Source: Betaproteobacteria bacterium
Lineage (GTDB): Bacteria; Pseudomonadota; Gammaproteobacteria; Burkholderiales; Rhodocyclaceae
Assembly: GCA_019136545.1 (NCBI GenBank)
Contig: JAGVUA010000070.1
Coordinates: forward strand, 1 to 36,528
Length of the DNA: 36,528 bases
Direction: 5' to 3'
A program made the translations under genes and the position numbers. Below are positions 7,749 to 17,578 of this stretch, in pieces; the first letter of the stretch is position 1, and every line of letters begins with the position of its first letter. The notes beneath the pieces were generated by a model that was not told where the DNA came from, did not search any database, and was given only the letters and a program-made list of their open reading frames with translations.

Positions 7749-8418
7749 GGGCCTCGCCCGTCTTTTCCAGGCAATAGCCGAGACCGCGGATGGTGGCGAT
7801 GCGCACGCCGGCCGATTCGAGTTTCTTGCGCAGGCGGTGCATATAGACCTCGATGGCGTTGGTGCTGACTTCTTCGCCCCAGCCACAGAGATGATCGACG
7901 AGTTGTTCCTTGCTGACCAGCCGGCCGGCGCGCAGCATCAGGACTTCCAGCACCGCCATCTCTCGGGCGGACAGATCCACCAGCTGCCCCGACACCTTGG
8001 CGATGCGCTCGCTCTGGTCGTAACACAGGTTGCCGAATTCGATGCGGGTGGCATGCCCGGTGCCGCGCCGGGTCAGTGCCCGAACGCGCGCCTCCAGTTC
8101 AGGCAGGGCGAAGGGCTTGGTCAGATAGTCGTCGGCACCGGCGTCGAGACCTCGCACGCGCTCCTCGATACCATCCTGCGCGGTCAGGATCAGCACGGGA
8201 ACCGCGCACTTGCGGGCGCGCAGACGGCGCAGGATCTCGATGCCGGGCATTTTCGGCAGCCCCAGATCGAGGATCAGCAAGTCGAAAGCCTGCGATAGAA
8301 CGGCCGTGTCGGCATCCAGCCCGTTATCGACGCGATCGACGGCATAGCCGGCCTTGCGCAAGGCGCGCACCAGCCCGTCGGCGATGATGGGATCGTCCTC
8401 GGCAAGCAGAACTCTCAT
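7735..8418 (-). CDS. OmpR/TctD-family response regulator
   Basis: A 227-residue two-component regulator. The receiver domain (1-115) has the acidic pair Glu7/Asp8/Asp9, phospho-acceptor Asp51 in LILDLGLP, Thr79 and Lys101 in YLTKPF. The C-terminal winged-helix DNA-binding domain (about 125-220) shows SAREMAVLEVLMLRAG and the recognition part NAIEVYMHRLRKKL. A GGAGG ribosome site precedes the start. The stop codon lies inside the kinase gene, so the two are translationally coupled, and regulator-kinase-DUF4212-symporter run in the same direction. Regulation of the symporter is inferred from this order. Confidence 0.95.
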   Translation of the reverse strand: MRVLLAEDDPIIADGLVRALRKAGYAVDRVDNGLDADTAVLSQAFDLLILDLGLPKMPGIEILRRLRARKCAVPVLILTAQDGIEERVRGLDAGADDYLTKPFALPELEARVRALTRRGTGHATRIEFGNLCYDQSERIAKVSGQLVDLSAREMAVLEVLMLRAGRLVSKEQLVDHLCGWGEEVSTNAIEVYMHRLRKKLESAGVRIATIRGLGYCLEKTGEAHGSA

Positions 8419-8516
8419 GGCATCCGTACCTCCCTCCAGGCGCGGAACTCGTCCATCGAACGAAGACCACAGCCCGATCGCATCATTGTAAGGGTTCCAT
8501 CAGCCAATGCCCACGC

Positions 8517-8551
8517 AAAAAAAGCCCCGCACGGTTTCCCGCGTGGGGCTT
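8517..8551 (-). terminator. Rho-independent terminator after groEL
   Basis: On the minus strand a long hairpin (8522-8551, about 12 pairs with one mismatch and a G-T pair, loop of four) is followed by a T-run (plus-strand A at 8517-8523). It lies about 78 bases beyond the groEL stop and separates groESL from the two-component genes. Confidence 0.9.
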
Positions 8552-8628
8552 TTCTTGGGAGGAAGGTGGGTAACAGGAGGGAACCTGGGTTCCCTTCTGT
8601 TCCTGCCTGCCGGAAATGTAATCGAAGA

Positions 8629-10278
<1,650 letters not shown>

Positions 10279-10306
10279 TTAATTTCTCTCCAGTAAATTC
10301 GTTTGA

Positions 10307-10597
10307 TTAGGCTTCGACGACGCCCATGATGTCTTCTTCGCGCATGACCAGCAGTTCCTCGCCCTCGACCTTGACGGCCTGGCCGGAATACTTGCCGAAC
10401 AGCACGCGATCGCCGGCCTTGAGGGCCATCGGGCGGACCTTGCCGTCGTCGAGAATCTTGCCGGTGCCGACGGCGACGACTTCGCCTTGATCGGGCTTCT
10501 CGCCGGCGGTATCGGGAATGACGATGCCACTGGCGGTGGTACGCTCGGCTTCGACGCGCTTGACGATCACGCGGTCATGCAAGGGACGGATTTTCAT
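10307..10597 (-). CDS. groES: Co-chaperonin GroES (10 kDa)
   Basis: A 96-residue protein that caps the GroEL ring. [14 protein letters not shown] at the start, the mobile loop (about 16-33, including [15 protein letters not shown]) and the [11 protein letters not shown] motif identify it clearly. The start at 10597 is preceded by AGGAG at good spacing. The open frame extends upstream to 10681, but that would run into the CIRCE operator and is not translated. It is the first gene of the groESL operon. Confidence 0.99.
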   Translation of the reverse strand: MKIRPLHDRVIVKRVEAERTTASGIVIPDTAGEKPDQGEVVAVGTGKILDDGKVRPMALKAGDRVLFGKYSGQAVKVEGEELLVMREEDIMGVVEA

Positions 10598-10674
10598 GCA
10601 GTTATCTCCTGTTTTACGACATTCAACGCAGGTGCTTCCCTGCCCACTGGATTCCGGGTGCTGAAATACCGCTG

Positions 10675-10701
10675 TTAGCACTCAACACCAACGAGTGCCA
10701 A
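10675..10701 (-). promoter_or_regulatory. CIRCE operator (HrcA binding site)
   Basis: TTAGCACTC, nine spacer bases and GAGTGCCAA match the CIRCE consensus (TTAGCACTC-N9-GAGTGCTAA) with a single mismatch. It sits at the expected transcription start of groESL, so HrcA bound here would block initiation and release it on heat shock. No hrcA gene is in the window. Confidence 0.95.
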
Positions 10702-10729
10702 TAATAAGGTTGTCCATCAAGGTTTTCAA
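10701..10729 (-). promoter_or_regulatory. Sigma-70-type promoter of groESL
   Basis: On the minus strand TTGAAA (10729-10724), a 17-base spacer and TATTAT (10706-10701) each match the sigma-70 hexamers at five of six positions. The -10 element abuts the CIRCE site, so the repressor and polymerase would compete directly. The leader would be close to 95 bases long. Confidence 0.82.
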
Positions 10730-10848
10730 GGGGGTTATTGCCGCCTTGTTTTCCACTGTGAAAAACCAAGCAACTCCAGAAGGAGGTAGCACGAGTAACG
10801 GTCGTGATGATCCTCGCCAGGCAAAGCGGCGATCGCGCCCGGAAAATG

Positions 10849-13800
10849 CTATGTCTCGCTCGGCCTGGGTGCCGGATCGGTGGCGAAGTCCTGCTCATCG
10901 ACATCCTGGCCGTGGACGAGGCGATACAGAATGGGCAGCACGAGCAGCGTGAGTGCGGTCGAGGACAGGATGCCCCCGATCACCACCGTCGCCAGCGGCC
11001 GCTGGACTTCGGCGCCGGTACCGGTAGCGATGGCCATCGGCACGAAGCCAAGGGAAGCCACCAGCGCCGTCATCAGCACCGGACGCAGGCGCGTGAGCGC
11101 CCCTTCCCGGATGGCCGCGTCGAGCGACCGGCCTTGCTCCCGCAAATTGCGGATGAAGGAAATCATCACCAGGCCGTTCAGCACCGCGACGCCCGAAAGC
11201 GCAATGAAGCCGACTGCCGCCGAAATCGACAAGGGAATGCCTCGCAACCAGAGCGCCATGAAGCCGCCGGTCAATGCGAACGGAATGCCGCTGAAGACGA
11301 GCAAGCCGTCCTTGGCATTGCCGAACATCACAAAGAGCAGCGTGAAGACCAGCAACAGCGACACGGGAACGACCACCTGCAGCCGCTGGGTGGCCGATTG
11401 CAGTTGCTCGAATGTCCCGCCCCAGGCGGTCCAGTAGCCGGCCGGTACCGTCACTTCCTCGAGGCGACGCTGGGCTTCCGCCACGAACGAGCCGATGTCG
11501 CGGCCGCGCACGTTGGCGCTGACCACCACCCGGCGCTTGCCGTTTTCACGGCTTACCTGGTTAGGTCCGGGAGCGAGGTTCAAATTGGCGACTTCGCCCA
11601 AGGGGATGTAGGCGGTTCGCCCTTCGTCACCGACGCTGCCCCCGTTCGGGCGGGGCAGCGCGATCGGCAGGCGCTTCAGCGCCTCAAGGTCGGTTCGCAC
11701 GCCCTCATGAAGGCGCACGACGATATCGAAGCGCCGGTCGCCCTCGAACATCGTGCCCGCTTCCCGTCCGCCAATGGCGGTGGCGATGGCGTCCTGCACG
11801 TCACCGACATTGAGACCGTAGCGGGCGGTCTTGTCGCGGTCGATATCGACGGTCAGCATGGGAAGTCCCGTGGTCTGCTCGACCTTGACTTCCGATGCGC
11901 CCGGAATCGTCTCCAGGATGGCAGCGATACGGGCTGCGGTGTCGTTCATGACGACCATGTCGTCGCCGAAGACCTTGACCGCCACGTCGCTGCGCACGCC
12001 CGAGATCAACTCGTTGAAGCGCAACTGGATGGGTTGGGAGAATTCGTAGTTGCTGCCCGGCAGACGACCCACGGCTTTCTGCACGGCGGCCAGCAGTTCG
12101 TCCCGGGATTGCCTCTGCGCCGGCCATTGGCTTTGCGGCTTCAGCATGATGTAGCCATCCGAAATATTCGGCGGCATCGGGTCGGCGGCGATTTCCGCCG
12201 TTCCGGTGCGCGCGAAGACGCGCTCGATCTCGGGGAAATCCGCCTTCAGGCGCGATTCCAGTTGCTGCTGCATCTCGACCGATTGCGATAGACTGGTGCC
12301 AGGAATGCGCAGCGCCTGGATAGCGAAATCGCCTTCGTTCAGGCTGGGGACGAATTCGCTGCCCAGGCGTGTCGCCAGCAAGCCGGAGAGGATGATCATG
12401 ACGGTTGCAAAGACGAGCACGACCGGCTGGTTGGCCATGACGCGGTCCAGCACGGGCGCGTAGCCGCGCTTGGCGGCCCGCATCAGCACGTTTTCGTTCT
12501 CGGCCACCGGCGCACTCATGAATAGCGCGATGGCCGCCGGGATGAAAGTCACCGACAGAAGCATGGCACCGGCCAGCGCCGTCACCACGGTGAATGCCAT
12601 CGGATGGAACATCTTTCCCTCGACGCCGGTGAGGGCGAAGATGGGCAGATAGACGATCATGATGATGAGCTGGCCGAACAGCAGCGCCCGGCGGGCTTCC
12701 CGCGAGGCGGCAAAGACCTCGTGGAAGCGTTCCGTCCGGGTCAAGGCCCGGCCATGGTGGACCTGCGCGTGGGCCAGCCGGCGCACACAGTTCTCGACGA
12801 TGACGACGGCCCCATCGATGATGATCCCGAAGTCGAGCGCCCCCAGGCTCATCAGGTTGGCGCTGACCTTGTAGCTCACCATGCCGGTAAAAGTGAACAG
12901 CATGGAGAGCGGGATCACCAGCGCGGTGATGACGGCCGCCCGGAGATTGCCGAGAAACAGGAAGAGGATGGCGATGACCAGGATCGCCCCTTCCAGGAGA
13001 TTCTTCTTGACGGTAGCGATGGCCTTGTCCACCAGGACGGTGCGGTCGTAGACCGTCACGGCATGGACGCCTTTCGGCAGGGTGCGATTGATTTCGACCA
13101 TTTTCGCGTCCACCGCGCGGGAGACCGTCCGGCTGTTCTGGCCGATCAGCATGAAGACCGTGCCCAGCACCACTTCGCGGCCATTTTCGGTGGCAGCGCC
13201 GCTACGCAGCTCGCGACCGATGCCGACGTCGGCCACGTCGCGGATGCGGATGGGCACGCCCTGGACATTGCCGAGGATGACATTGCGGATGTCTTCCATC
13301 GAGCGCACCTGGCCCGGGGCGCGGACGAGATATTGTTCCCCGCGCTTTTCGATGTAACCGGCGCCGACGTTGTTGTTGTTGCGGTCGATGGCAGTCACCA
13401 GATCTTGCAAGGTCAGGCCATAGGAAGCGAGCTTTTCCGGACTGGGCGCCACCTGGTATTCCTTGGCGTAGCCGCCGATGGAATTGATTTCGGTGACCCC
13501 GGGCACATTGCGCAACTGGGGTTTGATGATCCAGTCCTGGATCTCACGCAGGTCTGTCGGGGTGTAGGGCGTGCCATCCGCTTTCCTGGCGCCGTCCTTG
13601 GCTTCGACGGTCCACAGGTAGATTTCCCCCAGGCCGGTCGAAATCGGCCCCATTGACGGCGCGATCCCGGCAGGCAGCTTCTCGCGGGCTTCCTGGATGC
13701 GCTGATTGACGAGCTGGCGGGCAAAGTAGATGTCGGTCCCGTCCTTGAAGATCACCGTCACCTGGGACAAACCGTAACGCGAAAGCGAGCGGGTCTGCTC

Positions 13801-14037
13801 CAGATTCGGCAGGCCGGCCATGACCGTTTCCACCGGATAGGTGATCCGCTGCTCCACCTCCAGCGGCGAATAGCCGGGAGCAGCGGTGTTGATCTGAACC
13901 TGGACGTTGGTGATGTCGGGCACGGCGTCGATGGGCAGGCGCTGGTAGTTGTAGATGCCCAGTGCCGCCATGCCAAGGACGGCCAGCAACACCAGCCAGC
14001 GATGCTCGATGGCCAGTCGGATGATGCGTTCAAACAT
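10849..14037 (-). CDS. czcA: CzcA-type heavy-metal efflux RND transporter
   Basis: A 1062-residue inner membrane RND pump that exports divalent metal ions using the proton gradient. It has the two-fold repeat of a first helix, large periplasmic loop and five further helices. The transmembrane helix 4 motif DFGIIIDGAVVIVEN places Asp402, Asp408 and Glu415 exactly where CzcA of Cupriavidus has its essential acidic residues, which points to the Zn/Co/Cd group rather than the Cu/Ag CusA group. The start at 14037 (MFERIIRLAIEHR) is the family start; an in-frame extension upstream overlaps czcB and is not credible. It follows czcB by 16 bases. Exact metals cannot be read from sequence. Confidence 0.95.
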   Translation of the reverse strand: MFERIIRLAIEHRWLVLLAVLGMAALGIYNYQRLPIDAVPDITNVQVQINTAAPGYSPLEVEQRITYPVETVMAGLPNLEQTRSLSRYGLSQVTVIFKDGTDIYFARQLVNQRIQEAREKLPAGIAPSMGPISTGLGEIYLWTVEAKDGARKADGTPYTPTDLREIQDWIIKPQLRNVPGVTEINSIGGYAKEYQVAPSPEKLASYGLTLQDLVTAIDRNNNNVGAGYIEKRGEQYLVRAPGQVRSMEDIRNVILGNVQGVPIRIRDVADVGIGRELRSGAATENGREVVLGTVFMLIGQNSRTVSRAVDAKMVEINRTLPKGVHAVTVYDRTVLVDKAIATVKKNLLEGAILVIAILFLFLGNLRAAVITALVIPLSMLFTFTGMVSYKVSANLMSLGALDFGIIIDGAVVIVENCVRRLAHAQVHHGRALTRTERFHEVFAASREARRALLFGQLIIMIVYLPIFALTGVEGKMFHPMAFTVVTALAGAMLLSVTFIPAAIALFMSAPVAENENVLMRAAKRGYAPVLDRVMANQPVVLVFATVMIILSGLLATRLGSEFVPSLNEGDFAIQALRIPGTSLSQSVEMQQQLESRLKADFPEIERVFARTGTAEIAADPMPPNISDGYIMLKPQSQWPAQRQSRDELLAAVQKAVGRLPGSNYEFSQPIQLRFNELISGVRSDVAVKVFGDDMVVMNDTAARIAAILETIPGASEVKVEQTTGLPMLTVDIDRDKTARYGLNVGDVQDAIATAIGGREAGTMFEGDRRFDIVVRLHEGVRTDLEALKRLPIALPRPNGGSVGDEGRTAYIPLGEVANLNLAPGPNQVSRENGKRRVVVSANVRGRDIGSFVAEAQRRLEEVTVPAGYWTAWGGTFEQLQSATQRLQVVVPVSLLLVFTLLFVMFGNAKDGLLVFSGIPFALTGGFMALWLRGIPLSISAAVGFIALSGVAVLNGLVMISFIRNLREQGRSLDAAIREGALTRLRPVLMTALVASLGFVPMAIATGTGAEVQRPLATVVIGGILSSTALTLLVLPILYRLVHGQDVDEQDFATDPAPRPSET

Positions 14038-14053
14038 GGTCTCGTCTCCCGCT

Positions 14054-15655
14054 TTAGTGGCCGTGTTCGGCGCTGCCCTTGCCCAGCTCCGACTTGATGA
14101 CGAAGCTGCCGGACGCCGCGTACGACATGCCTGGACTGAGTCCGCCGGCCACTTCGACGAACTTGCCGTCGCTGCGCCCAAGGGTGACTGGCCGCGGGAT
14201 GAACCCGCCCGGCACCCGAACGAAGACCACGGTTTGATCATTGACCGTCTGGACGGCTTCGGCCGCGACGGCAACCGGGACTTCTGCTTCGCCCGCCACC
14301 ACCTCGACATTGACGAAGAGTCCGGGGCGCCAGGCCATCCGCGGATTGGGCAGCGTCACCCGTGCCCGGGCGGTACGGGTCTCCTGGCCGAGAAGCGCGC
14401 CCACGTAGGAGACTTTGCCTTCCGCCTTCGAATCGAAGGCCGTGGCCTTGACGATGGCCGGCTCGCCGATCCGAACCGTGTTCAGATCCTTGGCGGGCAC
14501 GATGATCTCGGCCCAGACCGAGGACAAGTCGGAGACGGTGAAAATGCTGGCGTCCTCCTTTACGGCCTCGCCCAGGGCGATATGTTTTTCGACCACCATG
14601 CCGTCGAAGGGCGCCCGGATCTCGTAGCGATTGAGCGCCCCCGTCGCTTCTTTGCTGGCGCCGAGGGCGATCAGCTTCTGCTGGGCGTTGGCGACCGCGA
14701 TTTCGGCTTCGCTCATGGCCTGCTGCGCCTGGAGGTAGTCCTGTTCGGCGGAAATCTTGTCCTCCCAGAGCTTCTTCTCCCGCTCGTAGGTCGACTTCGC
14801 CAAGGCGTGGCGCTTTTGGGCCGAGAGCAGCTCGCTGCGCTGTTCGGACAAGCCCGTGCTGGCGATGACGGCCAGTACCTGGCCTTTCTTCACCGCCTGC
14901 CCCAGATTGGCCGGAACGCTTTCGACCACGCCGGCCAACCGCGGGACCACGTGGGCCGTCCGATCCTCGTTGAAGCGGATCTCTCCCGGCAACTGCACGA
15001 TCGTCCGGATACGGGCCGGCGCCGCCTTGTCGATCGCAATGGCAGCGGCCTGGATCTGCGCATCGCTGAGCTTTACCTTGCCCTCCTCCTGGGCGAGAGT
15101 GAAGCGATACGCGGCATTCGCCGTCCGTGCCGCGACGGCCGCCTCGAAGACATGCGGTTCTTCGACCGGCACGAGACTCTTGAGCGCATCCTTGTCCGCC
15201 ACGAAGGCGATTTCCTGCTGCGCGCCACCGGGCCGCACAAGCGTGACGACCACCTTGGCAGCGCTGGGCGGCAGCGGCTTGTCTCGATCGAAAAGCCAGA
15301 CGCGGAAGCGGGCCTCGTCGCCATCTTCGGTAAGCAGAATCTCCAGACCGAAACCGCCTTCAGCAAACAGCGCGCCCCCGTGGGGACCGGTTCGCGGCCC
15401 ATCCTCGTGGTGCTCCGCATCGCCGTGTTCATCGGCGTGCTCATGGGCGGCGGCCTTCTCGCCATGATGCTCGGCATCGGTGTGGTCTTGCGCTTCGGCA
15501 TGGTTCTCGCGGCCGTGGCCGTCGCCGGCAGACTCGGGCGAACCAGTGCCCAGGATCGCCGCGCCGATCGCCAGGCCGACGGCCAGGATGATGACGATGG
15601 CGACTCCTTGCTTCCGGTCGAGTTTGGAAAACAGTTTGTTCAGATCGTTTTTCAT
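14054..15655 (-). CDS. czcB: CzcB-type periplasmic adaptor with His-rich N-terminus
   Basis: A 533-residue membrane fusion protein that links CzcA to the outer membrane channel. A membrane anchor (about 17-35) is followed by a histidine-rich stretch, about 47-92, with 11 His among many Asp/Glu, which probably binds metal ions in the periplasm. Then come a CzcB-specific domain, a barrel-sandwich/lipoyl part (RLAGVVESVPANLGQAVKKG), a coiled-coil hairpin (about 265-330), the second lipoyl half (RAPFDGMVVEKH) and beta-barrel domains. The C-terminus ends in HGH. The gene lies between czcC (9-base gap) and czcA. Confidence 0.95.
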   Translation of the reverse strand: MKNDLNKLFSKLDRKQGVAIVIILAVGLAIGAAILGTGSPESAGDGHGRENHAEAQDHTDAEHHGEKAAAHEHADEHGDAEHHEDGPRTGPHGGALFAEGGFGLEILLTEDGDEARFRVWLFDRDKPLPPSAAKVVVTLVRPGGAQQEIAFVADKDALKSLVPVEEPHVFEAAVAARTANAAYRFTLAQEEGKVKLSDAQIQAAAIAIDKAAPARIRTIVQLPGEIRFNEDRTAHVVPRLAGVVESVPANLGQAVKKGQVLAVIASTGLSEQRSELLSAQKRHALAKSTYEREKKLWEDKISAEQDYLQAQQAMSEAEIAVANAQQKLIALGASKEATGALNRYEIRAPFDGMVVEKHIALGEAVKEDASIFTVSDLSSVWAEIIVPAKDLNTVRIGEPAIVKATAFDSKAEGKVSYVGALLGQETRTARARVTLPNPRMAWRPGLFVNVEVVAGEAEVPVAVAAEAVQTVNDQTVVFVRVPGGFIPRPVTLGRSDGKFVEVAGGLSPGMSYAASGSFVIKSELGKGSAEHGH

Positions 15656-15664
15656 GTCGGATTC

Positions 15665-17005
15665 CTACGGGTGCTTGCTGCCGGCAAGCGCAGTCGTTGA
15701 TGGCGCGCCGAGCACGCGGTCGATCTCGGCCGCTGCACGATGGGCGTCGGCCAGCGCGCGCAGATATTGGGATCGGGCCTGGAAGAAGGTGCGCTGCGCA
15801 TCGAGCACTTCCAGGAAGCTGAATTTGCCCAGCTCGTAGCCTTTGCTGGCTGCCTCATAGGCACTCTGAGCGCCGGGCAGAATTTCCGTTTGCAGCGAGC
15901 TGACTTCCAGGCTGAGCGCCTTGAGCCGCTCGTGGGCCTGGGCAAGCTCGGTGGAGAGGCGAATTTCCGTGGCCGCCAGTTCATCGCGAGCCTTGTCGGT
16001 ACGCCGCAGGGCCTCGAGCAAATTGCCCTGGTTGCGGTCAAACAGCGGCAGCGGCACCGACAGGCCGACGATGGCCTGGTTGCGGCCGAGTTCCTCGACC
16101 CGCTGGGCGCCGATGCTGACGGTCACGTTCGAAATCCGGCGCGTCCGCTCGAGCTCGGCCAGCGCTGAGCGGCGGTCGACTTCGAGACGGGCGCGGGTCA
16201 GAACGGGAGCGGTCGCCAAGCGGCGGCGGATATCCTCCGACGTCGGCACGACCGGCAAGATTTCGGTTCGACCATCGGCTCGTTCGAAGCGTGGCGACGG
16301 ATTGCCCCAGGTTGCCGCCAGGCGCCTACGCGCGGCGGCCAGTTCTCCCTGGACCTGGTTGAGTTCCACCCGAACGGAAGCCTCCGCCACCCGGGCCTTG
16401 GTTTCCTCGATCGGTGAAACCTTGCCGGCGATAACCCGCCGCGACGCGGCCTGGGTCGCTCGCTGCGCAAGGTCGAGCAGCGCTTCCGCGAGCCGGATGC
16501 GCTCTTGGGCGACCAGCACGTCGAAGAAGGCCGCCACGGTCGCCGATCGGATTTCCAGGCGTTGGGCGTCCAGATCGGCGGCGGCGACGTCGCGCCCGCG
16601 TTCGGCCGACTCGATACGGGCGGCCCGTTTGCCGCCCAATTCGATGGTCTGGTTAATCTGCAGCGTCGTGGTACGGGCGGCGCTTTTCTGAGTATCTTCG
16701 ACCAGAGCCGCCAATTCCGGGTTGGGACGTACGCCCGCCTGGATCACGGTACCCTCCATGGCCTGGAGCTCGCGGGCGGCGGCGGCCAGGGTGGGGTTGG
16801 CCGACAGCGCCAGATCGATGGCGCTGGCCAGGCTCAGGGGGCCGGCCGGTTCGACCTTGCCGGAAAGCGGCGTCAGCGGGAACGCGGCCGGGTCCGCAAT
16901 GCTCGCCGTTGCCCGGGACTGGGCCTGCGAGGGTGAAACCAAGGGGTTGAGAAAAGCAGCGGCCAACCCCAGCAACCTGATCGGGGATATGCGTGGTCTA
17001 CGCAT
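15665..17005 (-). CDS. czcC: CzcC-type outer membrane efflux channel (TolC family)
   Basis: A 446-residue outer membrane efflux protein. A signal peptide (about 1-28, ending near SPSQAQ) precedes two OEP repeats with long alanine/arginine-rich helices (about 60-250 and 265-430), the usual architecture of TolC-like channels. The tail does not include an obvious lipobox. TAGGAG precedes the ATG at 17005. It completes the three-part efflux complex with CzcB and CzcA and follows czcI by 91 bases. Confidence 0.92.
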   Translation of the reverse strand: MRRPRISPIRLLGLAAAFLNPLVSPSQAQSRATASIADPAAFPLTPLSGKVEPAGPLSLASAIDLALSANPTLAAAARELQAMEGTVIQAGVRPNPELAALVEDTQKSAARTTTLQINQTIELGGKRAARIESAERGRDVAAADLDAQRLEIRSATVAAFFDVLVAQERIRLAEALLDLAQRATQAASRRVIAGKVSPIEETKARVAEASVRVELNQVQGELAAARRRLAATWGNPSPRFERADGRTEILPVVPTSEDIRRRLATAPVLTRARLEVDRRSALAELERTRRISNVTVSIGAQRVEELGRNQAIVGLSVPLPLFDRNQGNLLEALRRTDKARDELAATEIRLSTELAQAHERLKALSLEVSSLQTEILPGAQSAYEAASKGYELGKFSFLEVLDAQRTFFQARSQYLRALADAHRAAAEIDRVLGAPSTTALAGSKHP

Positions 17006-17053
17006 CGAATTCTCCTAAACAAAACGAACAGGACAATCCGGCGAGACTGGGGG

Positions 17054-17070
17054 GCGGCTGCGTCAGCCGC
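17054..17070. repeat. Hairpin between czcI and czcC
   Basis: GCGGCTG and CAGCCGC form a perfect 7-bp stem on a 3-base loop in the intercistronic gap. No T-run follows on the minus strand, so it is more likely an mRNA-processing or stability element than a terminator. Confidence 0.4.
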
Positions 17071-17096
17071 GGGAAAAGGAAGATATCTCGCCGGCG

Positions 17097-17447
17097 CTAC
17101 GCGGCGAGTTGTCTATCGGGGCGCTCAGGCCCGTCGGGAAAGTGCGAAGTGAAGCGTCGCGGGCAAATGTCGTTGAACACTGCCATCGGGACGTCGAGCA
17201 GGGCTTCCGAAAAGCTCGAGAAGCAGCCTTGGCCGTTCAGGTGGGAGCTGCAGTCATTGTCGCCCCCGACGTTGAGCTTGCCAGAGTCGCTCTTGGTCTG
17301 ATCGCCGGGCCCTTGGTGCTGATGCTCGTGGTGCCCGAAGTGCTGGGCGGCTTGGCCCGTCTCGTGCTGGCAATAAAAACCCGCCCCGGCCCAAGCGAAC
17401 TGGAAAGGTAGGATGACTGCGAAGAAGACCATCAGCAGCTTTCTCAC
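17097..17447 (-). CDS. czcI: CzcI-like periplasmic metal-resistance accessory protein
   Basis: A 116-residue exported protein. The signal peptide (about 1-20) reads MRKLLMVFFAVILPFQFAWA. The mature part starts with a Cys/His-rich segment, YCQHETGQAAQHFGHHEHQHQ split at about 25-45, and ends in SHFPDGPERPDRQLAA, close to the end of CzcI proteins of Cupriavidus and relatives. It starts with GTG at 17447. CzcI is encoded first in czcICBA operons and is thought to modulate the pump or its expression in the periplasm; its precise role is unclear. Position, His content and tail motif support the call. Confidence 0.85.
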   Translation of the reverse strand: MRKLLMVFFAVILPFQFAWAGAGFYCQHETGQAAQHFGHHEHQHQGPGDQTKSDSGKLNVGGDNDCSSHLNGQGCFSSFSEALLDVPMAVFNDICPRRFTSHFPDGPERPDRQLAA

Positions 17448-17578
17448 CCCACCAAGTCTAGCAGAATTGGCCCGAAGACGCCCGCTGGCCGCCCGCCGGC
17501 TTCATGAACCCGGCTCTCCTCCGACATATTTTCGACCGCCACGTCATCGATTGCCCCACCCGTTGCTAACATGGCCGG

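Noticed and set aside
10740-10848. Terminator for czcA (CTCC-TTCT-GGAG followed by TTGCTTGGTTTTT on the minus strand)
   Set aside because: Only four pairs are solid and the T-run is separated from the stem, so an intrinsic terminator cannot be supported.
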